DNA from: Arachidicoccus sp050436765
GTDB lineage: Bacteria > Bacteroidota > Bacteroidia > Chitinophagales > Chitinophagaceae
Assembly: GCF_050436765.1 (NCBI RefSeq)
Contig: NZ_JBNQGD010000287.1
Coordinates: 1 to 19,208, forward strand
Direction: 5' to 3'
Length of the DNA: 19,208 bases
The notes under the pieces were generated by a model. That model was not told where the DNA came from and did no database searches. It saw nothing but the letters and a program-made list of their open reading frames with translations. This document shows positions 8,624-15,873 of the stretch, piece by piece; the first letter of the stretch is position 1; every line of letters starts with the position of its first letter. The translations under genes were made by a program, and so were the position numbers.

Positions 8624-9220
8624 TTAATGTAAATCTGCACTTATTAGTTTCATAAATTCGGAACGCGTGCGGTCATTTTCAAATTCTCCATGAAAAGCAG
8701 ATGTTGTTGTGAAAGAGTTTTGCTTGGATACACCACGCATCATCATACACAGGTGTTTTGCCTCAATTACAACAGCCACGCCTAATGGGTCTAGTGCTTC
8801 TTTAATTGCTTCGACTATTTCTACTGTAAGTCTTTCTTGGACCTGCAACCTGCGAGCGAATACATCTACAACCCTTGCAACCTTACTGAGCCCGGTAATC
8901 CACCCATTGGGAATATAAGCCACATGCGCCTTACCAATAAAAGGAAGTAAATGATGTTCGCAAAGACTGTATATTTCTATATTTTTTACAACAACCATTT
9001 CACTGATGGGTTCGTGAAATTTTGCCGAGTTCAATATTTCTATCGCATCCAGTTGATAGCCTTGCGTTAAATATTGCATGGCTTTTGCGATGCGTTCAGG
9101 TGTTTTTACCAGCCCTTCACGAGCAGGGTCTTCGCCCAACAACGCTAAAGCATTCCCATAAATTCCGGCCAGCTGATTGGTAATATCATCATCGTAATGT
9201 TCTGTTTTTGTATATGCCAT
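8624..9220 (-). CDS. folE: GTP cyclohydrolase I
   Basis: 198 aa. It converts GTP to 7,8-dihydroneopterin triphosphate, the first step to folate, tetrahydrobiopterin-type cofactors and queuosine-type bases. Zinc ligands C87 and H90 lie in SLCEHHLLPF, and C158 in KHLCMMMRG. The conserved substrate-binding block runs from GKAHVAYIP through GLSKVARVVD and FARRLQVQERLT (97-132). It is a single full-length domain of the homodecameric bacterial type. It follows the two PTPS-like genes (gap 74 bases), whose enzymes would use its product, and precedes fabD. Confidence 0.97.
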   Translation of the reverse strand: MAYTKTEHYDDDITNQLAGIYGNALALLGEDPAREGLVKTPERIAKAMQYLTQGYQLDAIEILNSAKFHEPISEMVVVKNIEIYSLCEHHLLPFIGKAHVAYIPNGWITGLSKVARVVDVFARRLQVQERLTVEIVEAIKEALDPLGVAVVIEAKHLCMMMRGVSKQNSFTTTSAFHGEFENDRTRSEFMKLISADLH

Positions 9221-9294
9221 TTTTTAAAATTGAGAAGGTAAATGTAAAAAATATACATCATTATCCCTTCGGTTCATTAATAAAGAAACAATGC

Positions 9295-9717
9295 TTATTT
9301 AGAAACGGGATATTCTACAAAGTTCCTTTCGGTTTCATATAGCCGTATTTGTAAATCGAGATTGCTATCAATCTTAGCACGGATAAGGCGATAAATAATA
9401 ATGGCAATATTTTCTGCGGTAGGATTTAATTCTTTAAACTCTTGTGTATCCAAATTCAGGTTTCGATGATCAAATCGAGCGACAATTTCCTGTTGAATAA
9501 TGTTATTCAATATTTTTAGATCAATTACAAAACCTGTGGTGGCATCAACTTCTCCGGTTACTTTTACGACTAACTCGTAATTGTGCCCGTGAAAATTTGA
9601 ATTGTTGCATTTATCAAAGACGCGTATATTTTCGGCTTCGCTCCAAGCCGGAACGTTTAGCCTGTGTGCTGCATTAAAATGAGCTTTTCGAAAAACAGAA
9701 ACCAATTCTTTTGTCAT
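9295..9717 (-). CDS. 6-pyruvoyl-tetrahydropterin synthase / QueD family, copy 1
   Basis: 140 aa, one T-fold domain. Zinc ligands are H18 (FNAAH) and H43/H45 (FHGHNY). The catalytic Cys is C37, with five residues between it and the HGH. The DH pair D83/H84 (FDHRNLN) and the pterin-anchoring Glu in LYETE (E128) are present, as is NPTAENIA before the last helix. Family knowledge: bacterial QueD (6-carboxy-tetrahydropterin synthase) usually has three residues between Cys and HxH, while the eukaryotic biopterin enzyme has five. This copy has the eukaryotic spacing, so 6-pyruvoyl-tetrahydropterin synthesis is a fair alternative to the QueD label; I therefore give no symbol. It lies 35 bases after its paralog and 74 before folE, which provides the substrate. 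Confidence 0.88.
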   Translation of the reverse strand: MTKELVSVFRKAHFNAAHRLNVPAWSEAENIRVFDKCNNSNFHGHNYELVVKVTGEVDATTGFVIDLKILNNIIQQEIVARFDHRNLNLDTQEFKELNPTAENIAIIIYRLIRAKIDSNLDLQIRLYETERNFVEYPVSK

Positions 9718-9752
9718 CTTTTGGAGGTTGATTATGGAGAGTAGGCTGTCAG

Positions 9753-10160
9753 TTAGCCAAAATATTCTACAAAAATTCTGGGAGTTTCATAAAGTTTTAC
9801 ACTATGCAAATGTACATTATTTGGCAGATGTGGTGCCAACTGTTGCCAAATGGCCATCGCCAATGTCTCGGTACTGCAAATCTTTCCCTGCAAAAAATCT
9901 ACATCTAAGTTTAAGTTCTTGTGGTCCAGTTTATCCGTAATTTTTTCAACAATTATTTTACTCAATTTTTTTACGTCCATTACAAATCCGGTATCCGGAT
10001 CGGGCATTCCTTTGATGGTAATATATAATTCAAAATTATGGCCATGCCAATTTTCATTGGCACACAATCCAAAAACCTCTTCATTCTTTTCTTTTGACCA
10101 ATTGGGATTGTATAATTTATGGGCTGCGTTGAAATGTTCTATGCGCGTCAAATAAACCAT
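9753..10160 (-). CDS. 6-pyruvoyl-tetrahydropterin synthase / QueD family, copy 2
   Basis: 135 aa and clearly a paralog of the next gene down, sharing the FNAAH, HGHN, DTGFVMD, LDHKNLNLD and LYETPR blocks. Active-site residues are complete: H14, C33, H39, H41, D79/H80 and E125. The Cys-to-HGH spacing is again five residues (C33 to H39). The paralogs differ outside these blocks, so this is an old duplication, not a recent one. It is the first gene of the operon and sits behind a promoter with a full -7 box (10176-10183). Which copy serves the queuosine-like route and which, if any, makes a biopterin-type cofactor cannot be read from sequence alone. Confidence 0.88.
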   Translation of the reverse strand: MVYLTRIEHFNAAHKLYNPNWSKEKNEEVFGLCANENWHGHNFELYITIKGMPDPDTGFVMDVKKLSKIIVEKITDKLDHKNLNLDVDFLQGKICSTETLAMAIWQQLAPHLPNNVHLHSVKLYETPRIFVEYFG

Positions 10161-10175
10161 TGTCTAAAATTTTTA

Positions 10176-10208
10176 CAAAGATAATTTGAATTTTTATGTG
10201 TTGTGCAA
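10176..10208 (-). promoter_or_regulatory. Promoter of the PTPS-PTPS-folE-fabD operon
   Basis: On the minus strand, TATCTTTG (10176-10183) matches TAnnTTTG exactly, and a TTG (10206-10208) lies 22 bases upstream, within the 17-23 range described for Flavobacterium. Transcription would start about ten bases before the ATG at 10160, giving a very short leader. This is the best promoter match in the window. Confidence 0.6.
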
Positions 10209-10255
10209 TAATTAAGGGCATAAACTCCAAGTGGTCAGGTATATTATATTATGCC

Positions 10256-10263
10256 TATTTTTG
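10256..10263 (+). promoter_or_regulatory. -7 box for the GNAT gene
   Basis: TATTTTTG is an exact TAnnTTTG match. It overlaps the first possible ATG (10251) and lies 17 bases before the ATG at 10281, so it argues for the later start. No TTG is seen at the -33 distance. Confidence 0.45.
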
Positions 10264-10280
10264 AAAATAATATAGATTTT

Positions 10281-10733
10281 ATGTATTTGATAAGAAGAGC
10301 GAAAATTGAAGACTGCATTCAACTCATGGAATTGATTAAGGAGTTGGCGGAATTTGAAAAAGCACCGCAGGAGGTTACTGTATCACTAACACATTTTGAA
10401 AAGAGCGGGTTTGGTGCAAATCCTGTTTGGTGGGCATTTGTGGCGCAGGATGAGGTGTCGAATAAAATTGTTGCCTTTGCATTGTATTATATTCGTTATT
10501 CTACTTGGAAGGGACAAAAATTGTATTTGGAGGATTTGATTGTTACAGAAGCATACAGAGGCAAGGGTATCGGAAGGTTACTTTTTGACAGGCTGATAGA
10601 GGAGGCCAAAGAGAGAAATCTTTCCGGTATGGTGTGGCAGGCGCTAGACTGGAATCAACCCGCTTTGGATTTTTACAAAAAATATAATGCTGTATTTGAT
10701 AGTGAATGGGTAAACTGTTCCATTAACTTTTAA
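10281..10733 (+). CDS. GNAT-family N-acetyltransferase, diamine-acetyltransferase-like
   Basis: 150 aa from the ATG at 10281 (MYLIRRAKIEDC). An ATG at 10251 would add ten residues, but GNAT proteins typically start at the first beta strand, and a promoter box covers the earlier ATG. The acetyl-CoA loop is RGKGIG, preceded by LYLEDLIVTEAY. The end has the block WQALDWNQPALDFYKKY. LYLEDL plus LDWNQPALDFY is the pattern of spermidine/spermine and thialysine acetyltransferase (SSAT-like) proteins, so a small polyamine or amino-acid amine is a likely acceptor, though not proven. It transfers acetyl from acetyl-CoA in the cytosol. An LptF/LptG gene follows 63 bases downstream on the same strand. 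Confidence 0.9.
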   Translation: MYLIRRAKIEDCIQLMELIKELAEFEKAPQEVTVSLTHFEKSGFGANPVWWAFVAQDEVSNKIVAFALYYIRYSTWKGQKLYLEDLIVTEAYRGKGIGRLLFDRLIEEAKERNLSGMVWQALDWNQPALDFYKKYNAVFDSEWVNCSINF

Positions 10734-10796
10734 CCAATTAATAAGTAACGCTATTTATCCCACCTATCAAAAATTGCCTTTACTTTGTAAATCTTT

Positions 10797-11891
10797 ATGA
10801 AGAAAATAGACCAGTACATTGTCAAAAAATTCTTGACCACTTTTTTCTTTTCCATTTTTCTGTTTACCATTATTGCAGTGGTGATAGATATTGGAGAAAA
10901 GACAGATAATTTCGTAGAAAGCGGATGGTCTGTTTATAAGATAATTACGGACTATTATTTTTCTTTTATTCCGCATATAATTGCGTTGCTTTTCCCTCTT
11001 TTTGTGTTTATAACGGTTATATTTTTTACATCGAAGATGGCGGGTAGAAGTGAGATTGTGGCTATTTTGGCAAGCGGTACCAGTTTCAAAAGGTTTTTAC
11101 GACCTTTTTTCTTTACTGGGCTTTTGTTAGCTGTTTTGCTGGGCGTTTCGGCTTCTTTTATCGTCCCCAAGGCAGAAATTAAGCGAACTTATTTTGAAGA
11201 TGTGTATGTACATGGAAATTCCAACTACGATAAGTTGGTAAAGAAAGCCCCCATGTTATACTTTAAAATTGACTCTTTTACCTATGCGGGCATCAGGAAT
11301 TTCAATGAAGTTATCAAGTCAGGGGGCCCTTTTTTTATGTATAGGATAAAAAATAATAGGGCCACTTATAATCTTCGTGCTAATACGATTAAGTGGGATA
11401 CAACAGGCGGTGCACATTGGCAATTAGAGGGCGTGCATGAACGCACAATTAATGGCTTGGACGAAAAGGTTACAATCATTTCTTCAAAAAGAATGAATTT
11501 TAATTTTGATCCCAGTGATTTGAAAGATGATGATTATGCCGAAGTAAAATTGACGACACCCGAACTTATGCACAAAATTAAATTGGAGCAATTACGCGGA
11601 GGGGAAGATATTAATGCTTTTAAAATTGAATTTTATCGCCGTTTTGCGACGCCATTCTCTGTTTTAATTCTCACGATGATTGGTGTAGTAATTGCCAGCC
11701 GCAAGGTGCGTGGTGGTAGTGGAGCGCATTTGGCTTTGGGTTTTGTATCTGCCGCGATTTTTATTTTAATGGATAGGTTTTCGACCATTTTTTCTACAAA
11801 AGGAAATTTTCCTCCTCTGATTGCCGCTTGGTTACCCAATATTGTTTTTGCCCTCGTGGCTATTTACCTTTATCGCAAAGCGCCTAAGTAG
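10797..11891 (+). CDS. LptF/LptG (YjgP/YjgQ) family permease
   Basis: 364 aa. It matches the transmembrane subunits of the Lpt ABC transporter, which pulls LPS from the inner membrane and passes it to the periplasmic bridge. The N-terminal half opens with the family's IDQYIVKKFLTTF and has hydrophobic segments at about 14-33, 50-77 and 101-123. A large periplasmic beta-type domain follows (about 125-270), with three more segments at the C-terminus (about 283-300, 309-327 and 338-358). The AGRSEIVAILASGTSFKRF coupling-helix region (82-100), which contacts the LptB ATPase, is clear. LptF and LptG are paralogs and the sequence alone does not settle which this is, so no symbol is given. A near-match to the -7 box (TACTTTG, 10781-10787) lies just before the ATG. 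Confidence 0.92.
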   Translation: MKKIDQYIVKKFLTTFFFSIFLFTIIAVVIDIGEKTDNFVESGWSVYKIITDYYFSFIPHIIALLFPLFVFITVIFFTSKMAGRSEIVAILASGTSFKRFLRPFFFTGLLLAVLLGVSASFIVPKAEIKRTYFEDVYVHGNSNYDKLVKKAPMLYFKIDSFTYAGIRNFNEVIKSGGPFFMYRIKNNRATYNLRANTIKWDTTGGAHWQLEGVHERTINGLDEKVTIISSKRMNFNFDPSDLKDDDYAEVKLTTPELMHKIKLEQLRGGEDINAFKIEFYRRFATPFSVLILTMIGVVIASRKVRGGSGAHLALGFVSAAIFILMDRFSTIFSTKGNFPPLIAAWLPNIVFALVAIYLYRKAPK

Positions 11892-11939
11892 TGAAGGCCG
11901 TTTTAGTAGCAGAATATTTTTTAATAAGATTTGCATTTT

Positions 11940-11977
11940 TTTACGCAAATAATGTGACTAATAATTATCTTTACGCA
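11940..11977 (+). repeat. Short direct repeat TTTACGCA upstream of citrate synthase
   Basis: TTTACGCA occurs at 11940-11947 and 11970-11977, starts 30 bases apart (about three helical turns), in the 216-base gap between the permease gene and the citrate synthase gene. The second copy overlaps TATCTTTA (11966-11973), one mismatch from a -7 box. It could be a paired regulator site, but eight bases in AT-rich DNA is weak evidence. Confidence 0.25.
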
Positions 11978-12107
11978 CATTGCCACTTCTTGGGGTTAAG
12001 CTGTTTTTGTCTTTCAAAAAAAAGATGAAAGCTCTTTGTTTGTGGTTGGTACGAATGATAAAATATAGAAACTACTGTGTGAAATAACAGGGTGAAAAAA
12101 GAAAACG

Positions 12108-13433
12108 ATGATTGATATTAAGAAGAAATTCCGGACAAAAGCTGATAAAGAAGCTGCAGAAATAAAAATGCTGTTGAAGGAAAACGGCGATAGGCCGGTT
12201 GAAGAGGTAGTTGTTTCTCAGTTATATCAGGGAATGCGAGGCATTACAAGCATCGTAAGTGAAGTAAGTTTATTAGATCCCCTGGATGGTATAAAATTCA
12301 GAGGTTATACCATCGCGGAATTACAAGAGAAATTACCCAAAGCACAGGGGGGAACGGAGCCATTACCTGAAGGCCTGTTTTACCTGATGCTTATTGGGGA
12401 ATTGCCTACCGAAGAAGAAGTAAAGGTTATTTCTAAAGCCTTAGCCGATAGAAGCAATATTCCAGAACATGTATTTAAAACCATTGACGCACTCCCGATT
12501 TCTGCGCATCCAATGACGCAGTTTGTCACCGGTATTATGGCTTTGCAAACGGAAAGTTTATTTGCCAAAGCTTATTCTGAAGGAATTAACAAAAAAGATT
12601 ATTGGGATCCGATATTCGAAGATGCTCTCAATTTAATAGCACGTCTGCCCTATATTGCGGCTTATGTCTATAGCAGAAAGTATAGAAATGGTGCTCCGTT
12701 AAAAAGTGACAAGAGCCTTGATTGGGCTGCTAATTTTGCTCTTTTGCTTGGTTATACCGAAAGAGATTTTTTAAAATTGATGCGCTTGTACATGACCATT
12801 CACGCGGATCACGAAGGTGGTAATGTTTCGGCGCATGCAACGCACCTGGTAGGTTCTGCATTAAGCGATCCTTATTTGAGTTTTGCTGCCGGAATGAACG
12901 GACTTGCAGGCCCTTTGCACGGATTGGCAAATCAAGAGGTGATTAAATGGATTTTTGAAATGTTGAAAACATTAGGTACCGATACTCCTTCAAAAGAACA
13001 AATTGCGCAATATGCGAAAGATACGCTTGCTTCCGGCAAAGTGATTCCGGGTTATGGTCACGGCGTTTTGCGCAATACAGACCCAAGATTTTTGGCACAA
13101 AAGGCATTTGCAGAAGCCAATATGCCGCAAGACAAATTGGTACAGACCGTTTGGCATATTTTTGAAGTAGTACCAGAGATATTGGCTGCTACCGGGAAAG
13201 TAAAAAACCCATGGCCAAATGTAGACGCGCACAGTGGTGCATTATTAGTGCATTTTGGGATGAAGGAATATGAGTTTTATACCGTGCTCTTTGGTGTATC
13301 GCGCTCGTTGGGCGTAATGGCAAATATGTGCTGGAGTCGCGCTTTAGGGTTTGCCTTAGAAAGACCAAAATCTATTACGACAAAAGCCATCAAACAATGG
13401 CTGGATGAAGGGGCGAAAAAAGGGGCGTTGTAG
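12108..13433 (+). CDS. gltA: Citrate synthase, eukaryotic (mitochondrial)-like type
   Basis: 441 aa. It condenses acetyl-CoA and oxaloacetate to citrate, the entry step of the TCA cycle. All three catalytic residues are present: H271 in GPLHGLANQE, H318 in GYGHGVLR and D373 in NVDAHSG. H235 in HADHEGGN is also kept. Long stretches closely resemble what I know of the animal mitochondrial enzyme: HEGGNVSAHATHLVGSAL, DPYLSFAAGMNGLAGPLHG, KNPWPNVDAHSG, YTVLFGVSRSLGV and ALERPKS. The ordinary bacterial hexameric GltA differs here, so this belongs to the dimeric type I group. Such eukaryotic-like citrate synthases are known in some Bacteroidota, so it is unusual but not necessarily new. The gene is alone, with 216 bases before it. 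The symbol gltA is used in the functional sense. Confidence 0.96.
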   Translation: MIDIKKKFRTKADKEAAEIKMLLKENGDRPVEEVVVSQLYQGMRGITSIVSEVSLLDPLDGIKFRGYTIAELQEKLPKAQGGTEPLPEGLFYLMLIGELPTEEEVKVISKALADRSNIPEHVFKTIDALPISAHPMTQFVTGIMALQTESLFAKAYSEGINKKDYWDPIFEDALNLIARLPYIAAYVYSRKYRNGAPLKSDKSLDWAANFALLLGYTERDFLKLMRLYMTIHADHEGGNVSAHATHLVGSALSDPYLSFAAGMNGLAGPLHGLANQEVIKWIFEMLKTLGTDTPSKEQIAQYAKDTLASGKVIPGYGHGVLRNTDPRFLAQKAFAEANMPQDKLVQTVWHIFEVVPEILAATGKVKNPWPNVDAHSGALLVHFGMKEYEFYTVLFGVSRSLGVMANMCWSRALGFALERPKSITTKAIKQWLDEGAKKGAL

Positions 13434-13451
13434 CTTGGAAATAGTTATTCC

Positions 13452-13563
13452 GTGAAAAAATGTTTTGTTACTTTTTGCTATTCTTCCAATAATTCCTATC
13501 GCGCAAAAAAATGCTATGGAGAAGAACATTTCAAATTGGGCGAAAGACCCATTTGAAAAATGA
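13452..13563 (+). pseudogene. Remnant of a secreted protein gene: signal peptide plus about 20 residues
   Basis: Frame 1 from 13456 to the TGA at 13561-13563 reads KNVLLLFAILPIIPIAQ and then KNAMEKNISNWAKDPFEK, a clear signal peptide followed by a polar mature start. It has no start codon in its own frame, because TGA sits directly before it. A GTG at 13452 is one base out of frame; removing one A from the run of six A at 13455-13460 would give the natural opening MKNVLLLFA. The rest of the gene is gone. It lies in the 171-base gap between the convergent citrate synthase and decarboxylase genes. A short real peptide gene is possible but would need an odd start codon (TTG at 13465). Confidence 0.5.
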
Positions 13564-13604
13564 CGATAGGAGCTAAACATTTGATAGAACCAAATCGATT
13601 ATCG

Positions 13605-14888
13605 TTACTTCAAGTCCATTATAAACGATTTTAATTGCTCGATGCCTACATGATCCATTACTACGATTTTGTACCAATTGGGATTATCGTGGTGCGTATC
13701 GGGAACCAGGAAATATTTTTCTGCGATAGTTTTTTCAATATCTGTTGCGCGAATGGCAATGATATTCATTTTTGGGTGGCGGAAATAACGAACACCTCTC
13801 TCACGTAAAGCATTACAACACCAATCGGTACGTTTTAGTAAAGTTTCGATTTTTTCTTGCCAGTCGTAATAACCATAGGTCTGTAAAATCATCCAAACAG
13901 CAATGGCGTTTGCACCCGAACGACTACCACTTAGCGTAATATCCATACCGTTTACATATTGTGCTTCCTGCGTATAAACATATTGCATCAAACCTTTTCT
14001 AATCAAAAAAACGCCTGTTCCGTATGGGGCTTGTAACATTTTATGTGCATCCAAAGTAATAGAAGATACTTGAGTGTTGGCAAAGCTTAAACTATTTCCC
14101 GGGTCGCTTACCGGATAAATAAATCCACCAAATGCCCCATCCACGTGCAGTTTGAAGGGAGCCGCAAACTTTTCCATTGCATCAGTATAAACGGACAAAT
14201 CATCCACACTTCCAAACATGGTAGTAGCCATATTTGCAATAATGATAAAATATTTTTTTCCTTTTTCGATGGCCGTTGCAACTATTTTATCTACCTCCTC
14301 TTTCAGAATTTTTCTTGAATCAAACGCCACTTTCACAGGAAAAAAATCTATTCCAAAAACGTTGGAGGCTTTGGCGATTGAATAATGTGTATCCTCAGAA
14401 GCAAGCAATGCGATACTTTCAGCCGATGCTTTAAATTCTTTTTGAAAATAATTTCGGTAAACCCATATGGCCTGTAAATTTGCTTCGGTGCCCCCGGCAG
14501 CAATATAACCATCACAACTTTCCTCTTGTGCACACAACATATCTACAGATAATAATTCAATTACCTCTCGTTCAATTTCTTGTGTTCCCTTAAAAAAGGG
14601 CTCTGATTCGCCCAAAGTATGGCAACCAATATGATTGGGATTGTGTACATAGGTTCGCAGCAAAGGTGCGTCTTTTAAAAAAGATGCTTTATCATAAAAA
14701 ACTTTATCATCTAAAGTAGACGCGGGCACACCCAGAGATATACCAAGGCTATAGTTTACGTTTTGCTCTAGCGCTTTTGTGATGCGCTTATCTTGTTCTG
14801 CTGACGAAAGCTTTTTCCAATATTGCATAATTTGTTTGTTGGTATGTTTGAATGTTGCAAAATGGCGATACGGGTTTTGCATTTCCAT
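13605..14888 (-). CDS. Group II pyridoxal-phosphate-dependent decarboxylase
   Basis: 427 aa, fold type I. The PLP Lys is K283 in LDAHKML. D250 in HVDGAFGGF binds the ring nitrogen. H168 in DTHYSIAKA stacks on the cofactor. AAGGTEANLQAIW (130-142) binds the phosphate. GSRSGANAIAVW (321-332) is the usual late block. These features match group II amino-acid decarboxylases, which remove CO2 from acids such as tyrosine, aspartate, glutamate or histidine. The substrate cannot be told from the motifs; the shortish length and the HVDGAFGGF block recall archaeal MfnA-like enzymes more than long GAD-type ones. It starts 40 bases after rnz in the same direction and is probably co-transcribed. ATG at 14888; a second ATG two codons later is equally possible. 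Confidence 0.9.
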   Translation of the reverse strand: MEMQNPYRHFATFKHTNKQIMQYWKKLSSAEQDKRITKALEQNVNYSLGISLGVPASTLDDKVFYDKASFLKDAPLLRTYVHNPNHIGCHTLGESEPFFKGTQEIEREVIELLSVDMLCAQEESCDGYIAAGGTEANLQAIWVYRNYFQKEFKASAESIALLASEDTHYSIAKASNVFGIDFFPVKVAFDSRKILKEEVDKIVATAIEKGKKYFIIIANMATTMFGSVDDLSVYTDAMEKFAAPFKLHVDGAFGGFIYPVSDPGNSLSFANTQVSSITLDAHKMLQAPYGTGVFLIRKGLMQYVYTQEAQYVNGMDITLSGSRSGANAIAVWMILQTYGYYDWQEKIETLLKRTDWCCNALRERGVRYFRHPKMNIIAIRATDIEKTIAEKYFLVPDTHHDNPNWYKIVVMDHVGIEQLKSFIMDLK

Positions 14889-14928
14889 TTATTCAAATCA
14901 TGGCATTGATTCTTTATATATTTTTATT

Positions 14929-15831
14929 TTAAACAAGATAAGTAACACCTTCTTTAGAAAGTTCTGTATTAGGGAATACCGATTTTGACTGCAGCTCAAA
15001 TAAATCCAGTGTTTTGTACTTGCTGCTGAAATGGCCGATAAGCAGTTTTTTGGCGTCCGCTTTCTTGGCAATAACTGCTGCTTGTTCCGCTGTCGAATGA
15101 AATCTATTTTTGGCTTGTTCTTCAAAATCGTTTAGATAAGTTGATTCATGGTACAATAAATCTACTTGATGAATATTTGGTAAAAAGCTTTCCGTGTACA
15201 AAGTATCGGCACAGTAGGCGTAGGCTTTATTTTTCTTTCCTTCAAGTGTTACTGTTTCGTTTTTTACGATTTTGCCGTCCTTGGTGAGGTAGTCTTCGCC
15301 GTTTTGCAGCCGTTCATAAAACATCGTTGGAATGCAGGCAGCTAACGCCTTTGGTAGATTTATCTTTCTTGATTTGTGTTTTTCCTTTATCAAAAAGCCA
15401 AAGCAATCAATTCGGTGGATTACCTTAAAACAACTGACTGTGAATTTTCTTTCATTGACTATTTCACCCTCTTTTTCCAAAGGATGAAAATGAAGCTGAA
15501 AAGGTAAGGAGCTATCGGCAATTTTTAATTGTAATTGAATGACTTCAAACAATGCAGGGGGCGCAAACAAATGTAAGGGGGTGGTACGATTGATAAGGGC
15601 CATCGAGCTTAGTAGACCAATTAAGCCAAAATAATGGTCACCGTGCAGGTGTGAAATAAAAATGTAATTGATCTTGCTGCGTTTTACCTTGTAATCTTTT
15701 ATCTGCATCTGCGTGCCCTCACCACAATCGAGCAATAGTACTTCGTTTGCGATGGTAACCGCTTGCGAAGTAGGGTGCCTGTCGTGCGCAGGAACAGCGG
15801 AATTGTTGCCTAAAATTGTAACACCAAACAT
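14929..15831 (-). CDS. rnz: Ribonuclease Z (tRNase Z, short form)
   Basis: 300 aa, metallo-beta-lactamase fold, short bacterial type. It cuts the 3' trailer of tRNA precursors. Metal ligands are H61, H63, D65 and H66 (HLHGDH, motif II), H139 (FKVIHRIDCFG), D209 (YCADTLY) and H267 (IGHFSSKY). The family's HST stretch (NRFHSTAEQA, 243-251) and the opening LGNNSAVPA are present. Between 143 and 200 is the flexible arm region that contacts the tRNA elbow. Start ATG at 15831 follows a near-consensus promoter by only four bases, so the transcript may be almost leaderless. The decarboxylase gene follows. Confidence 0.96.
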   Translation of the reverse strand: MFGVTILGNNSAVPAHDRHPTSQAVTIANEVLLLDCGEGTQMQIKDYKVKRSKINYIFISHLHGDHYFGLIGLLSSMALINRTTPLHLFAPPALFEVIQLQLKIADSSLPFQLHFHPLEKEGEIVNERKFTVSCFKVIHRIDCFGFLIKEKHKSRKINLPKALAACIPTMFYERLQNGEDYLTKDGKIVKNETVTLEGKKNKAYAYCADTLYTESFLPNIHQVDLLYHESTYLNDFEEQAKNRFHSTAEQAAVIAKKADAKKLLIGHFSSKYKTLDLFELQSKSVFPNTELSKEGVTYLV

Positions 15832-15835
15832 TTGA

Positions 15836-15864
15836 TAAAGTTATTTTATTTATTTTGCAGTCAA
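15836..15864 (-). promoter_or_regulatory. Possible promoter for rnz and the decarboxylase
   Basis: On the minus strand TAACTTTA (15836-15843) differs from TAnnTTTG at the last base, and a TTG lies 18 bases upstream (15862-15864). The box ends five bases before the rnz ATG, so transcription would begin near the start codon. Confidence 0.35.
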
Positions 15865-15873
15865 TACAAATAA

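Noticed and set aside
12024..12048. Hairpin CTTTC/GAAAG before citrate synthase
   Set aside because: Five-base stem around a ten-base A-rich loop; too weak to claim.
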